Shown: positions 7,664 to 17,346, counted from the stretch's first letter. The stretch: 64,000 nt of DNA from JANOYY01 sp031418035 (GCA_031418035.1 JANOWU010000051.1:21508-85507); one strand, 5' to 3'. Numbers and translations are program-made. The notes: generated from the letters alone by a model not told the origin.

Positions 7664-10600
7664 GGAGTCGCGTCCAACCCCACTCGTACGTCCCCGACCC
7701 GATGCGGTACTCGGCGAGCGTATCGGGGCCGCACGAACCGGTGCCGACTCCTCTACGAACGTGGTCGATATGTACCCATACGTGTGTGTCGAATCGAAGA
7801 TCTTGGGGTATGGCTGCTGCTTCGATCGCGGCGTCGGAGTAGGGCAGCACGCCGAAGCTCAAGGTTGTCCCCGGATCGGCTTCGAACCGGCTTCCGTTTC
7901 CCTCGTCGTTGCGAACTTCGAACCATCGTGTGTCGACGTGGTGGCCGCTATCTTGAGGTCGCATGTATGGCACAAATTGATCGGCGACGCGCTGTTCGTA
8001 GATGCCGACGAGTTCCGATGTTCGTCTGTCTACATATGATTCCCGTGGACCACGACCGAACCAGCGAAGCGTTTGAAAGGTGGTGGCGATGGGAATGGAC
8101 ACGCCCAGTCGTGGAAGGTCGTCGTAATCGTCGGGTACTTCGACCTGATGCGAATAGTGGATTCCCCCTTCGGCATCAGCCACGGCGCTCGCTCGATGGA
8201 CGATCCACGCCTCGCTCGCACTGGGACGAAGATGCTCCACGATCTCGATGGAGCCGTCACGCTTGGAACGCTGCTCCTTGATCGTCCGTTCGACCGACGG
8301 AAAACCCCATCGAGTCCAGATCGTTCGCTGGCCCGGAATTCCCAGTGTGCCCTCGGCGACGCCGTCGTTGTCGATGAATGGTCTCCAGATCTGCAACGTC
8401 ATCTCCGCACGAAGATCGGCAGTTGCGTCGGGGCTGAGAGCTGCGATGAGACCGAACGATTGGCGCGGTTGAGGCGTCGGGGGATGCAGCTCCACCTGAC
8501 ACCGAGCAACCTCGTGTCCGGCCGACGCCCAAGGTGTCTCGTCGCGCAACGAAAAACGAAGCGTGCAGTGTGCCTCCGGCGACGCATCGAGTGTTCGCCG
8601 AGTCGTCGCCGAACCCGGAACCTTCACCGCTTTCATGGCTCCGGGGGCGATGACCGGCACCTCCAACGTGCCTTCTTCGATCACCGCACCGTCGGCAAGA
8701 AGTTGGTACGTGCACGAAAGGTCGTCGAGAAAGGCGAAGTTCCGAAGGTTCGTTATCGAGAGCTTCCCCTTCGACATCGTCACGCGCACTGGTTCCCACA
8801 CGGATTTCACTTCGGCGAGGCCGGGGTGGGGCGTCCGGTCGGGCCATACGAGTCCATCGGCGACGAATGCTCCATCGTTGGGTTCATCACCGAACTGGCC
8901 GCCGTAGGCCCAGAACGCCACCGCACCAGCCGGAGCGGGGGTTCGAGGATCGGCCACCGATACTCGGCCTTTGCGGTCTCGGACTGCGCGAATCCCGTGA
9001 TCCCACCACTCCCAGATGAAACCACCCTGGAGCCCGTCGTTGGTTTCGATCGCGTTCCAGTAGTCGGCGAAGCTTCCGTTGGAGTTGCCCATGGCATGGG
9101 AGTATTCGCACATGATGAGCGGGCGACGATCGCGAGCGCGTTTCGACCAGGCGACAATCGCCGCGATCGACGGATACATGGGGCACGTAATGTCGGTGGC
9201 CACGGATCCGGCGCGGTCGATTTCGTCGATGTCATGCCCGGCGACGCCCTGAAACGCCAGCTCCAGGTATCGACTCGGCCCCTCGTATTGCACGAACCGT
9301 CCAGGGTCCAGCGCTCGAGCCAAAGACGCCATCGCGTCGTGGGCCGGGGCGTAACCCGACTCGTTTCCCTGGGACCAGCCGATGATCGAAGGATGGTTGC
9401 GGTCGCGTCGGATCATCCGATCGATACGAGTGATACACGCGGCTATCCATGCCGGCTCGTGAAGGAGATGCCTATAGCGGCCGTGGGTCTCGAGGTTGGT
9501 TTCGGCAATGACGTATAGCCCAAGTTCATCAGCACACGTATAAAGATACGGATCACTCGGATAGTGGGAGGTGCGCACCGCGTTCATGTTGTGTTGTTTC
9601 ATGGCAACGAGGTCGGCTCGAAGAGATTCGCGGGTCTGCACACATCCGCTGAATTGGTCGTGGTCGTGATGGTTCACGCCCTTGATAAGGACGGCTCGAC
9701 CGTTGATGAGGAGCGCTCGGTCCACAACTTCCACTCGGCGAAACCCGATTGGTTGAACGGCGCGGTCGATGACCGATCCTTTGGGGTTTCGGAGTTCTAT
9801 CCGAAGTTCGTACAGCGCGGGATCCTCGCTCGACCAGGCATCGATGTGAGGCACCGATGTCTGCCATTGCACGCGGTTTCCCGGAAACTGGTCGATCATC
9901 GAGGCCTCGTGCATCGCGGATCGACGATCGAAAACCGGCACGACTTGCTGGACTGCGTTCACCAGAGCGGGATCGTTGTGCGGGTGGGTCAGAAACCGAG
10001 CCGGCGGCGAAACGTCTTGGCCGGTCACGCGAACAGGGATCACCTCGCCATTTGAATCCTCGAGCCACGCATGCACGCTCCACCCGCGTTCGGGTCGAGA
10101 CATCGCAACGTGGACGTCGAACGACAGCTGTCCGGTGGTGTTGTCCGACTGCAACGACGTGTCGACGCGAACGTCGCGGATGTGGGTGCTTGGCAACGAC
10201 ATCACCGACACGGATCGCGTGATCCCCGACAGCCACCACTGGTCTTGATCCTCCAGCCATGAGGCATCGGACCACCGGACCACGACAACGATCAAGGTGT
10301 TGTCACCCTCCACCAGAAACGGTGAGATGTCGTACTCGCTCGTAAGGCGGGTGTCTTTCCCCATGCCCACGGCACGCCCGTTCACGAACACGTAGTGGAC
10401 GCTGTCGGCACCGCCGATCCGCAAGATCGTGGTTCGCTTCAACCACGCCTTTGGGATCGAAAGACTGCGAACATACAAACCGGTCGGATTATCGGCGGTC
10501 GGCACAGACGGCGGATCTTCAGGGAAGGGGTACAGGACATTCGTGTAGTGCGGCAAACCGTGACCCTGCGTGTTCCACGTGCCGGGGACTCGGATCGGAC

Positions 10601-10835
10601 TCCACAAATCAGGTGACCACCGTGTGGCCAGCAGCTCATCGGTGACGGCATCGGGTGAGCGCAACATCGTGAAACGCCAGTCGGTCTCACTGTCGAGGTC
10701 CACCGTCCATGTGGGATCCTCTGGCCGAAAGGAGTCATCGACCGGCGTCAGCGGCGCTCTCGAATCCAGGCGCCCGACTCCGGTTATCGATGGCTCCATC
10801 CACGAGCGGACGCCGAAGGAGTGCAGGGGACTCAT
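7650..10835 (-). CDS. Glycoside hydrolase family 2, LacZ-type beta-galactosidase
   Basis: The 1061-residue enzyme has the LacZ five-domain order: sugar-binding jelly roll (about 50-220), Ig-like domain, TIM barrel (about 370-660), Ig-like domain and C-terminal beta-sandwich (about 780-1055). The acid/base is Glu492 in WSQGNESG and the nucleophile Glu577 in MCEYSHAMGNS; KGVNHHDHD at 385-393 is the metal and substrate region. No signal peptide is visible, so it is probably cytoplasmic. The start at 10835 overlaps the upstream oxidoreductase stop (ATGA), making an oxidoreductase-glycosidase pair that suggests disaccharide or glycoside catabolism. Exact sugar specificity cannot be set from sequence alone. 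Confidence 0.93.
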   Translation of the reverse strand: MSPLHSFGVRSWMEPSITGVGRLDSRAPLTPVDDSFRPEDPTWTVDLDSETDWRFTMLRSPDAVTDELLATRWSPDLWSPIRVPGTWNTQGHGLPHYTNVLYPFPEDPPSVPTADNPTGLYVRSLSIPKAWLKRTTILRIGGADSVHYVFVNGRAVGMGKDTRLTSEYDISPFLVEGDNTLIVVVVRWSDASWLEDQDQWWLSGITRSVSVMSLPSTHIRDVRVDTSLQSDNTTGQLSFDVHVAMSRPERGWSVHAWLEDSNGEVIPVRVTGQDVSPPARFLTHPHNDPALVNAVQQVVPVFDRRSAMHEASMIDQFPGNRVQWQTSVPHIDAWSSEDPALYELRIELRNPKGSVIDRAVQPIGFRRVEVVDRALLINGRAVLIKGVNHHDHDQFSGCVQTRESLRADLVAMKQHNMNAVRTSHYPSDPYLYTCADELGLYVIAETNLETHGRYRHLLHEPAWIAACITRIDRMIRRDRNHPSIIGWSQGNESGYAPAHDAMASLARALDPGRFVQYEGPSRYLELAFQGVAGHDIDEIDRAGSVATDITCPMYPSIAAIVAWSKRARDRRPLIMCEYSHAMGNSNGSFADYWNAIETNDGLQGGFIWEWWDHGIRAVRDRKGRVSVADPRTPAPAGAVAFWAYGGQFGDEPNDGAFVADGLVWPDRTPHPGLAEVKSVWEPVRVTMSKGKLSITNLRNFAFLDDLSCTYQLLADGAVIEEGTLEVPVIAPGAMKAVKVPGSATTRRTLDASPEAHCTLRFSLRDETPWASAGHEVARCQVELHPPTPQPRQSFGLIAALSPDATADLRAEMTLQIWRPFIDNDGVAEGTLGIPGQRTIWTRWGFPSVERTIKEQRSKRDGSIEIVEHLRPSASEAWIVHRASAVADAEGGIHYSHQVEVPDDYDDLPRLGVSIPIATTFQTLRWFGRGPRESYVDRRTSELVGIYEQRVADQFVPYMRPQDSGHHVDTRWFEVRNDEGNGSRFEADPGTTLSFGVLPYSDAAIEAAAIPQDLRFDTHVWVHIDHVRRGVGTGSCGPDTLAEYRIGSGTYEWGWTRLPTSG

Positions 10836-12028
10836 GACCGAACGATCCCACTCGATACGATCCCACTCGATACGGGCCCGAACAGGGTGTCTAGTCCGAC
10901 GGCTTGCCCGGTGTCGATCGATCTGTGCGCCGCCTCGCCCACGGCGACGGACCACAACCCATCCTCGAGGGTCACCTTCGACGGGGCGCCCGTACGGATG
11001 GCCTCGCAGAAGTCCGCGTGCTCCAAGTAGGAGGCGCCGTGATGAAAGCCGGCAAACCTGATTCGGGGATCATCGGCTGCGTTGAACTCCTCGATGCTTG
11101 CGCTTGTCCACTCCCCGTTGGGGCGGGGCACACCACCGCGTCGGCCGATCCGGACCAGCCCACTCGGAATGAACGCCTCGACCTTCGCAAGATCGCCCGT
11201 GGCGACGAGCTCCTGCTCGTTCGGTCCGCCCTCGGCAAACATCGAGAGGTCCAGCATGCAGCGAACCCCACCGTCGTACTCCACGATGACGTAGGCGTTG
11301 TCGAGAATGTCACTGCGGGCGGGGCCATCCTCGGTTTCGTAAACCTCGTCGAGGTGGTTGACGTCTTGCCCACCGCTGGCGAAGACGCGGATGGGCCGGG
11401 AACCGACGGCCAAGTTCATCAGATCGAAGAAGTGGCAACACTTCTCGACGAGGGTGCCGCCGGTGTTCTTCGAGAACCGGTTCCAATTGTTCACCTTCAC
11501 GAGAAACGGGAACCGGTGTTCGCGAATCGCCAGCATCTTAAGTGCGCCTATGGTTCCGGACCGAACTTCGTGAAGGAACCGGGCAGCCGGGGGCATGTAC
11601 CTGTATTCGAGACCGACCCACACAATTCCGCTACCGGCCGGGCGCGCGTCTCGAAGCTCGATCAGCGACGCGCACGCAGCCGTCGTCGTGCAAAGTGGCT
11701 TTTCCACGAGGATGTTCAGGTCGGGCCGTTTCTGCAACACGTCGGCGACTACGTCTATGTGGGTGAAGTTCGGAGAAGCAACGACGATCGCGTCGAGATC
11801 ATCTCGCTCCAGAAGGGACAGGTGCGAGGAATGCATCGCCGCCACCGGTTGGTCGGCCAAGGCGGTCTTGGCCCACTCCAACGACCGTGGTTCCGGATCA
11901 GACACGGCAACGGTCACTGCCCCCGCAAGCGCGTTGATGTTTCGCAGGTGTTCGCAGCCCATCATCCCGGATCCGATGAGGCCGTAACGAATAGGGCGAT
12001 CTGCGCGTTCTTCGGGAACCAAAGCCAT
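10832..12028 (-). CDS. Gfo/Idh/MocA-family oxidoreductase
   Basis: An NAD(P)-dependent sugar or cyclitol dehydrogenase of 398 residues. The Rossmann motif GLIGSGMMG lies at 16-24 and the family motif EKP at 109-111; EKCCHFFDLM near 215 carries the histidine typical of the active site. It is the first gene of a two-gene unit with the GH2 beta-galactosidase, which it overlaps by four bases, so it may act on a sugar released by that enzyme (inference). The extreme C-terminus contains an in-frame 15-bp duplication giving SSGIVSSGIV. Confidence 0.9.
   Translation of the reverse strand: MALVPEERADRPIRYGLIGSGMMGCEHLRNINALAGAVTVAVSDPEPRSLEWAKTALADQPVAAMHSSHLSLLERDDLDAIVVASPNFTHIDVVADVLQKRPDLNILVEKPLCTTTAACASLIELRDARPAGSGIVWVGLEYRYMPPAARFLHEVRSGTIGALKMLAIREHRFPFLVKVNNWNRFSKNTGGTLVEKCCHFFDLMNLAVGSRPIRVFASGGQDVNHLDEVYETEDGPARSDILDNAYVIVEYDGGVRCMLDLSMFAEGGPNEQELVATGDLAKVEAFIPSGLVRIGRRGGVPRPNGEWTSASIEEFNAADDPRIRFAGFHHGASYLEHADFCEAIRTGAPSKVTLEDGLWSVAVGEAAHRSIDTGQAVGLDTLFGPVSSGIVSSGIVRS
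10844..10873. repeat. In-frame 15-bp tandem duplication
   Basis: The 15-mer gatcccactcgatac occurs twice back to back within the last codons of the oxidoreductase gene, giving SSGIVSSGIV just before the stop. Because 15 is a multiple of three, the frame and the ATGA coupling to the beta-galactosidase gene are kept. Confidence 0.9.
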
Positions 12029-12154
12029 AGGGAGTTGAGGTTACCGGGCGGACGAAGAGCGATCTGCTTTCGTCAGAACGACCCAGTGAAAGTCCGCAAC
12101 ATTTTCTCAGCGAGGCCTTCAGTCGGTGGGATGTGACGCCGAAGAACCAACAGT

Positions 12155-12203
12155 CGCCTCCGTAAGCCGGTCCCCTCCCCTCGACAAATGGCTTACGGAG
12201 GCG
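12155..12203. repeat. Perfect 14-bp inverted repeat between divergent genes
   Basis: cgcctccgtaagcc pairs with ggcttacggaggcg across a 21-base spacer. It lies 127 bases upstream of the minus-strand oxidoreductase start and 75 bases upstream of the plus-strand aldo/keto reductase start. CTTTTC follows the right arm, so attenuation of the plus-strand transcript is possible; an operator for both genes is the alternative. Confidence 0.7.
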
Positions 12204-12277
12204 CTTTTCGCGCTCGGCAAAGCCCCGGGACGGCCGGGCACGTTCCCGGTCCGGTGTCGTCGCCTACGATCCTCGCC

Positions 12278-13189
12278 ATGGAAGAACGCATTCTTGGACC
12301 CAGTGGTCTCACGGTCGGGGCGATTGCTTATGGATGCTGGCGTTTTGCCGGTGTCGATGTCGATATCGCCACCGAACGGATCACCACGGCGCTCGACGCC
12401 GGTATGACCCTGATCGACACGGCCGACGTCTATGGCCTGGACAATGATTGCCCGTGGGGTGCCGCCGAAGTTCTCCTTGGGCGGGTTCTCGACAACGATC
12501 GTTCGCTCCGCGACCGCATGGTTCTGGCGACGAAGGGCGGCATCCAGCTCGAGAGCGGGATCGACCTCGGCGTTCCCTACGACACTTCCGCCGACTACCT
12601 AATCCATGCCTGCGACCAGTCCCTCCTGCGTCTCGGCGTGGAGCGAATAGACCTCTACCAAATCCACCGACCTGACCTTCTCGCACACCCGGGCGAAACG
12701 GCCAACGCATTGGCGACGCTGGTCGACTCAGGGAAGGTCCGCTTCATCGGCGTTTCCAACCACACACCAAATCAGGTCAGGGCACTGCGTGCCTATCTCC
12801 CTGATGATTTGGATCTTGTCTCGGTGCAGCCGGAGTTCTCGGCCGCCCAACTCAGTGCACTCGACGACGGTGTTCTCGATCAGGCAATGGAACTCGGATA
12901 TGCCGCATTGGCGTGGAGTCCTCTCGCCGGCGGCGCTCTCGTACGCGAACCTACGGATGAGCGAATCGCCGCCATCCAGGTGGTTCTCGACGAACTTGGC
13001 GAAACCCATGACGCAACGCGAACCCAGGTCGCGCTTGCCTTCGTTCTTGCCCACCCGGCGGGCATCATTCCGATCATTGGTTCCGGTCAGCCGGACCGGA
13101 TCCGGGAATCGGCTGAGGCAACCGAGATCGTCCTTGCGAAAGACGAGTGTTACCGAATCATTGCCGCAGCGGGAAGGGACCTTCCCTAG
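12278..13189 (+). CDS. Aldo/keto reductase
   Basis: The 303-residue TIM-barrel oxidoreductase has a complete AKR tetrad: Asp47, Tyr52 (DTADVYG), Lys86 (LATKGG) and His130 (YQIHRPD), plus the C-terminal NADPH-binding segment IPIIGSGQPDRIRE. The start at 12278 (MEERILGPSG) is the normal AKR beginning; an in-frame ATG 90 bases upstream lies within the inverted-repeat region and would add an unrelated leader. The luciferase-like monooxygenase follows after only two bases, so the two are probably co-transcribed. Likely acts on a sugar or other carbonyl compound; specificity unknown. Confidence 0.92.
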   Translation: MEERILGPSGLTVGAIAYGCWRFAGVDVDIATERITTALDAGMTLIDTADVYGLDNDCPWGAAEVLLGRVLDNDRSLRDRMVLATKGGIQLESGIDLGVPYDTSADYLIHACDQSLLRLGVERIDLYQIHRPDLLAHPGETANALATLVDSGKVRFIGVSNHTPNQVRALRAYLPDDLDLVSVQPEFSAAQLSALDDGVLDQAMELGYAALAWSPLAGGALVREPTDERIAAIQVVLDELGETHDATRTQVALAFVLAHPAGIIPIIGSGQPDRIRESAEATEIVLAKDECYRIIAAAGRDLP

Positions 13190-13191
13190 CC

Positions 13192-14286
13192 ATGAACGAA
13201 ACGGCTGACTTGCGGGGCCCTGCAGAGATCTCCTGGTTCTCCGCGTTGTGCGACGACGACTACGAGTTTCTAGGGGTTCCCGATCCCACATTGCGCAGCT
13301 CGTTCGAGCATTGCGGCGACATCGTCCGCCGGGCCAGCGAGCGCGGATTCGACAACATCTTGCTGCCGTCGGGCTACGAACTCGGCATCGATGCGACGGC
13401 CTTTGCCGCCTCGATGGCGACGTCGCTCCAGGCGTCGACCATGCGCATGCTCCTCGCAGTCCGATGCGGGGAGCTTTGGCCCCCTCAGCTCGCCCGACAA
13501 ATCGCCACACTCGATCGAATGCTCAACGGTCGACTCACCGTCAACATCATCTCCTCTGATCTTCCCGGTTCACCCATGGCGAGCGGGCCGCGTTACCGAC
13601 GCACCACCGAGATCATAAAGATCCTTAAGGTCTTGCTCGCGGGCCAACCTCTGCGCTTCGAGGGCGAGTTCTACGAGTTCGACGTGAAGGCACCAGGAGC
13701 TCAAACGCTGAGCGGCTCCTGCCCACCGTTGTATTTCGGCGGTCTTTCCCCTGATGCCCGCGATTGCTGTGCAGAAGGCGCCGACGTGTACCTCATGTGG
13801 CCCGACACCATGGAAAACGTGCGAGACATCATCGACGACATGACGCTGCGCGCTTCGAGGTTTGGCCGGACGCTGCGATTCGGGTATCGGGTTCACGTGG
13901 TGGTTCGCGAAACCGAAGAAGAGGCGCGCGCCAGCGCGCACCGATTGCTATCCCAGCTCGATCCCGACGTCGGTGAGGCCATTCGCAACAAGAGCCTCGA
14001 CACCGTGTCGGCCGGAGCTCGACGGCAGGCCGAAATGCGAGATAGCGCCGCAAGTTCCGATGGCTACATCGAAGAGAACTTGTGGACCGGCATTGCTCGG
14101 GCCCGCTCAGGATGCGGGGCGGCCATCGTTGGCGACCCGGACCAGGTGGTGCGCAAGCTCCTGGCGTACCGCGAGCTCGGGATCGACGCGTTCATCCTCT
14201 CGGGCTACCCCCATCTCGACGAATGCGACCTGTTCGCTCGCTACGTGCTGCCGCGCCTCGACCACGGACAGCTGCAGTTTCACTAG
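13192..14286 (+). CDS. LLM-class flavin monooxygenase, SsuD-like
   Basis: The 364-residue luciferase-like protein resembles FMNH2-dependent alkanesulfonate monooxygenases: ISWFSALCDDD at the start, LPSGYELGIDATAFAAS, RLTVNIISSDLPG near residues 111-123 and FGGLSPDARDCCAEGADVYL near 182-201 are characteristic of that subfamily. It would oxygenate an organosulfur or related compound using reduced flavin from a partner reductase, which is not encoded next to it. It starts two bases after the aldo/keto reductase. Its stop overlaps the stop of the convergent methyltransferase (ctag). Confidence 0.87.
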   Translation: MNETADLRGPAEISWFSALCDDDYEFLGVPDPTLRSSFEHCGDIVRRASERGFDNILLPSGYELGIDATAFAASMATSLQASTMRMLLAVRCGELWPPQLARQIATLDRMLNGRLTVNIISSDLPGSPMASGPRYRRTTEIIKILKVLLAGQPLRFEGEFYEFDVKAPGAQTLSGSCPPLYFGGLSPDARDCCAEGADVYLMWPDTMENVRDIIDDMTLRASRFGRTLRFGYRVHVVVRETEEEARASAHRLLSQLDPDVGEAIRNKSLDTVSAGARRQAEMRDSAASSDGYIEENLWTGIARARSGCGAAIVGDPDQVVRKLLAYRELGIDAFILSGYPHLDECDLFARYVLPRLDHGQLQFH

Positions 14287-14954
14287 TTCTTACGGGCAAC
14301 TACGAAGAACTGTTTACCGACAAACCTCCATGCCGGGCGAAGCTTGAGGTACCACGACAACGCGGCAACGGGCGGCTGTCGACCTTCCGACATGCTGTAG
14401 GGCAAGAATCGATCGATTGCCTCTTCGACCACGAATCCGGCTTGCTCCAGAACCTCGCTCATTGAACGCTCGGTGAGCGCGACATGATGATCGAAATAGT
14501 CCCAATAGGCACCGCCCACAAAACGCACGTTGGGTCCGAGGCACAACATCCGACCACCCGGCTTCAGCGCCCGGAAGGCCTGTTTCGTCGTTTGCACCAC
14601 CGTTGCCTTGTCGAAGAGGTGCTCCAGGAAGTTCGAAGTGAACACGACATCGATCGAGCCGTCGGGGACCGGCCACGGCGTCGAACAATCGTGAAGGATC
14701 AATTCCACGTCATTGTTGGCCTGTTCCTTTGCGTCCGGATTCAGGTCCAAGGCAAGCTTCTTCTGTGCGCTTACGTTGTTGATGAACTCGCAGTACCCAG
14801 CCCCGAGATCGAGCACGGTCGCGGTCGGCGGAATCCACTTCGAGAAGAACTCGGACGTCAGAATCTTCCAGACCTCGTTGCGATACTCGGTTCGGCCGGA
14901 GAAGCGCTCTTCGTAAAGGCGCTTCAGCTCTTCGGCGTTGGCTTGCTCACTCAC
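14283..14954 (-). CDS. Class I SAM-dependent methyltransferase
   Basis: The 223-residue Methyltransf_11-type protein has motif I VLDLGAGYCEF near residues 45-55, an acidic residue in LALDLNPDA binding the SAM ribose, and the post-motif FTSNFLEHLFD near 105-115 followed by LKPGGRMLCLGP. There is no clear substrate domain. It is a single gene convergent with the SsuD-like gene and divergent from the next LLM gene. It resembles methyltransferases common in glycan and secondary-metabolite loci, but its target is unknown. Confidence 0.88.
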   Translation of the reverse strand: MSEQANAEELKRLYEERFSGRTEYRNEVWKILTSEFFSKWIPPTATVLDLGAGYCEFINNVSAQKKLALDLNPDAKEQANNDVELILHDCSTPWPVPDGSIDVVFTSNFLEHLFDKATVVQTTKQAFRALKPGGRMLCLGPNVRFVGGAYWDYFDHHVALTERSMSEVLEQAGFVVEEAIDRFLPYSMSEGRQPPVAALSWYLKLRPAWRFVGKQFFVVARKN

Positions 14955-15074
14955 TCGGAATCTTCCAACCCGGACTCGAAATCACCCCACAAGCCTAGAG
15001 GGCGCTCCCGAACCGGATGCGGACCGTCTCGGGCGCGAAATCGAAAACTCGACGCCAGCGCCTATCGTGTCGAC

Positions 15075-16118
15075 ATGGACATCAAACTTGGACTGCAGAC
15101 TGGCTACTGGAGCGCAGGGATCCCCGCCGGGATCAACGAACAGATAGCGACTGCCGAAGAACTCGGCTTCGAGTCGATGTGGACGGCGGAAGCTTACGGT
15201 TCCGACGCCTTGACCCCGCTCGCGTGGTGGGGAGCGTCGACCAAGAACATCAAGCTCGGAACCGCCGTCATCCAGATGTCGGCCCGCACACCAACCGCCG
15301 TGGCCATGGCTGCCCTCACGCTCGACCACTTGAGCGGCGGCCGCGTCATCGTGGGCATCGGTGCCTCGGGCCCCCAGGTGGTTGAAGGTTGGTACGGCCA
15401 GCCGTATCCTCGCCCGCTCGAGCGAACGCGTGAGTACGTCGAGATCATGCGAAGTGTGTGGCGGCGAGACAAGCCGGTCGAGTTTTCCGGCAAGCAGTAC
15501 AACTTGCCCTATCCCGGAGGGACCGGCCTCGGGAAGGCGCTCAAGTCGACAGTCCATCCCCTCCGATCAGATATCCCCATCTATCTGGGCGCAGAAGGTC
15601 CGAAGAACGTTTCCCTCGCCGCCGAGATCTGCGACGGTTGGCTCCCGTTGTTCTTTGCGCCGAGCCAGGACGACTTCTACCGCAAACGCCTCGCCGAGGG
15701 CTTTGCCGCCCGCAAGGCGAGCGGCGACACGCGACCCGTCGAGAACTTCGAGGTTGCAGCCGGACTCATCATCGTGCCGAACCCCGACGTCGAAGCTGCG
15801 GCAAACATGGTGCGACCGAACCTCGCGCTGTATATGGGCGGCATGGGCGCCCGCGAACAGAACTTCCACTTCGACGTCTTTGCCCGGATGGGCTACGAGG
15901 ATGTCGCCGTGAAGGTGCAAGACCTCTACCTTCAGGGAAAGAAGGCCGAGGCGATCGCATCGATCCCCACAGCCCTTTGCGAGGAGGTTGCGTTGATCGG
16001 CCCTCCCGAAAAGATCAAAGAAGAGTTAGCACTCTGGGCCGATACCTGCATCACGACGTTCCTGCTCTCGGGCCCACCGCACGTATTGCGTACGGTTGCC
16101 GAGATGGTCCGCGACTAG
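15075..16118 (+). CDS. LLM-class F420-dependent oxidoreductase
   Basis: The 347-residue luciferase-like protein carries F420-subfamily features: MDIKLGLQTGYW at the N-terminus, SMWTAEAYGSDALTPLAWWG, IKLGTAVIQMSARTP and the strongly conserved DHLSGGRVIVGIGASGPQV around residues 87-105. These proteins transfer hydride to or from deazaflavin F420 and are abundant in actinobacteria. The ATG at 15075 was chosen because upstream sequence in the frame is antisense to the methyltransferase and lacks family similarity. It is monocistronic. Its substrate cannot be inferred. Confidence 0.9.
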   Translation: MDIKLGLQTGYWSAGIPAGINEQIATAEELGFESMWTAEAYGSDALTPLAWWGASTKNIKLGTAVIQMSARTPTAVAMAALTLDHLSGGRVIVGIGASGPQVVEGWYGQPYPRPLERTREYVEIMRSVWRRDKPVEFSGKQYNLPYPGGTGLGKALKSTVHPLRSDIPIYLGAEGPKNVSLAAEICDGWLPLFFAPSQDDFYRKRLAEGFAARKASGDTRPVENFEVAAGLIIVPNPDVEAAANMVRPNLALYMGGMGAREQNFHFDVFARMGYEDVAVKVQDLYLQGKKAEAIASIPTALCEEVALIGPPEKIKEELALWADTCITTFLLSGPPHVLRTVAEMVRD

Positions 16119-16134
16119 CCGGACCCGATCGGTA

Positions 16135-17346
16135 TCAGCGGGTAAGGACGAACTTCGGCGAGAGCGGATGGGCACCCGATGCCCCGAAGAAGATTTCGTT
16201 GGTCGGAATCGCCGAACCGTTCAAGAAGAACGAGAACGTCATCGTCCGCGAGCACGGTGACGCAATCCGAAGCGCATCGATGTCACTCGTCGTGGACATC
16301 GAGAACGACGACGATTTACTCCCCGCCTTGACCAGATCGACATTCGACTCGGTATAGGTGGGATACACCTTGTGCGACGAGCTCGACGAGATCGTTCCGG
16401 TGAAGAGCACCGGTGAGTTCGACGGGTTGTAGGCGTGAACGTTCCAGACGCCACTCTCGAACCAGATGTAGACGCCGCGCTTGGCGCCGGCCCCGAAGGA
16501 TTGCGGGCGACCCATCGCCGAGGACGGCCACACCTGACTGATGCACTTCGACACCGAGATCCGGGCCAGCGCAGGCACGGCCGGGAGCGGCTGCAAGGTG
16601 GTTGTGGTCGTCGTGGTGGTCGGCGGCAATGTCGTAGTTGTCGTCGTGGTCGTCGGAGCGGCCGTCGTGGTGGTCGGCCCCACGACGATCGGCGCCGAGT
16701 TGATCACCGACGAACGACGACCGTCGCTGAACACCGACTGCACCGTAAAGGTGTACGCAACGCCGGGGGTGAGGTCAGCGAATCCGGCCGAGAGCGATGA
16801 GCTCGACACCGTCAGAACAATCGGGCCCGGGATCGCCGACACGATGTAGCTCGAAACTTTCTGACCAGAACCCAGCACCGGTGGGGTCCAGCTGAGCGAC
16901 ACCGATCGATCAACCAGCGTCGCCGACAGTGAAGCAGGCGCGCTCAGTTGTTTCGGCGTGGTGACTGGCGGTGCGGTCTCCCCGGCCTTCAGGATGTAGA
17001 TGGGGTTGGTCGTCGCGGAGTACGGCCCCTTCTTTCCACCGATAATGGCGCGAACTCGGAACGAGTAGAACCGGCCAGGAGCCAGTCCTCCGAACGGGAA
17101 CGAGTTCGACGCCGAACTCATCACGGCGACCTTGTTCCCTCCGTCGACCATTTCGACTTCGTACCCCGAAGTCACCGCTCCCGGAGGCTGGGCCCAACGC
17201 ACGGTGATCTCGTTCGGAGCCGTGAGGGTCGCCGCCACCGACGCCGGCTGGGCACCCTTGTTGGATGCCGACGCTGTCTGCGCGACGAGGGAAACGAAAA
17301 GCGAAGTGACTGCAACAAATGCGGCAACGGCACGTGAGTTTCTCAT
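16135..17346 (-). CDS. Secreted fibronectin type III protein with poly-Thr linker
   Basis: The 403-residue exported protein starts with a Sec signal peptide (1-28, MRNSRAVAAFVAV to ASA-S). Two Fn3-like domains follow at about 35-120 and 137-222, each with the SYxV and TPGxxYTFTV strands. A linker of runs of threonine (about 224-251) leads to a roughly 150-residue C-terminal beta-rich domain with two cysteines (SKCI and SPCS) that I do not recognise. The start at 17346 is preferred because it gives a clean signal peptide. It is probably attached to or embedded in the cell envelope. The gene is convergent with the F420 oxidoreductase gene, with 16 bases between them. Confidence 0.85.
   Translation of the reverse strand: MRNSRAVAAFVAVTSLFVSLVAQTASASNKGAQPASVAATLTAPNEITVRWAQPPGAVTSGYEVEMVDGGNKVAVMSSASNSFPFGGLAPGRFYSFRVRAIIGGKKGPYSATTNPIYILKAGETAPPVTTPKQLSAPASLSATLVDRSVSLSWTPPVLGSGQKVSSYIVSAIPGPIVLTVSSSSLSAGFADLTPGVAYTFTVQSVFSDGRRSSVINSAPIVVGPTTTTAAPTTTTTTTTLPPTTTTTTTTLQPLPAVPALARISVSKCISQVWPSSAMGRPQSFGAGAKRGVYIWFESGVWNVHAYNPSNSPVLFTGTISSSSSHKVYPTYTESNVDLVKAGSKSSSFSMSTTSDIDALRIASPCSRTMTFSFFLNGSAIPTNEIFFGASGAHPLSPKFVLTR

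Noticed and set aside
8073..9518. Long plus-strand open frame (481 codons) within the GH2 gene
   Set aside because: It is antisense to the catalytic and neighbouring domains of the beta-galactosidase; high-GC codon use opens the opposite strand. Composition is Arg/His-rich and no family is recognised.
16600..16680. Val-rich plus-strand frame in a trinucleotide-repeat tract
   Set aside because: The run of GTC/GTG codons is the complement of the poly-Thr linker of the secreted Fn3 protein, not an independent gene.
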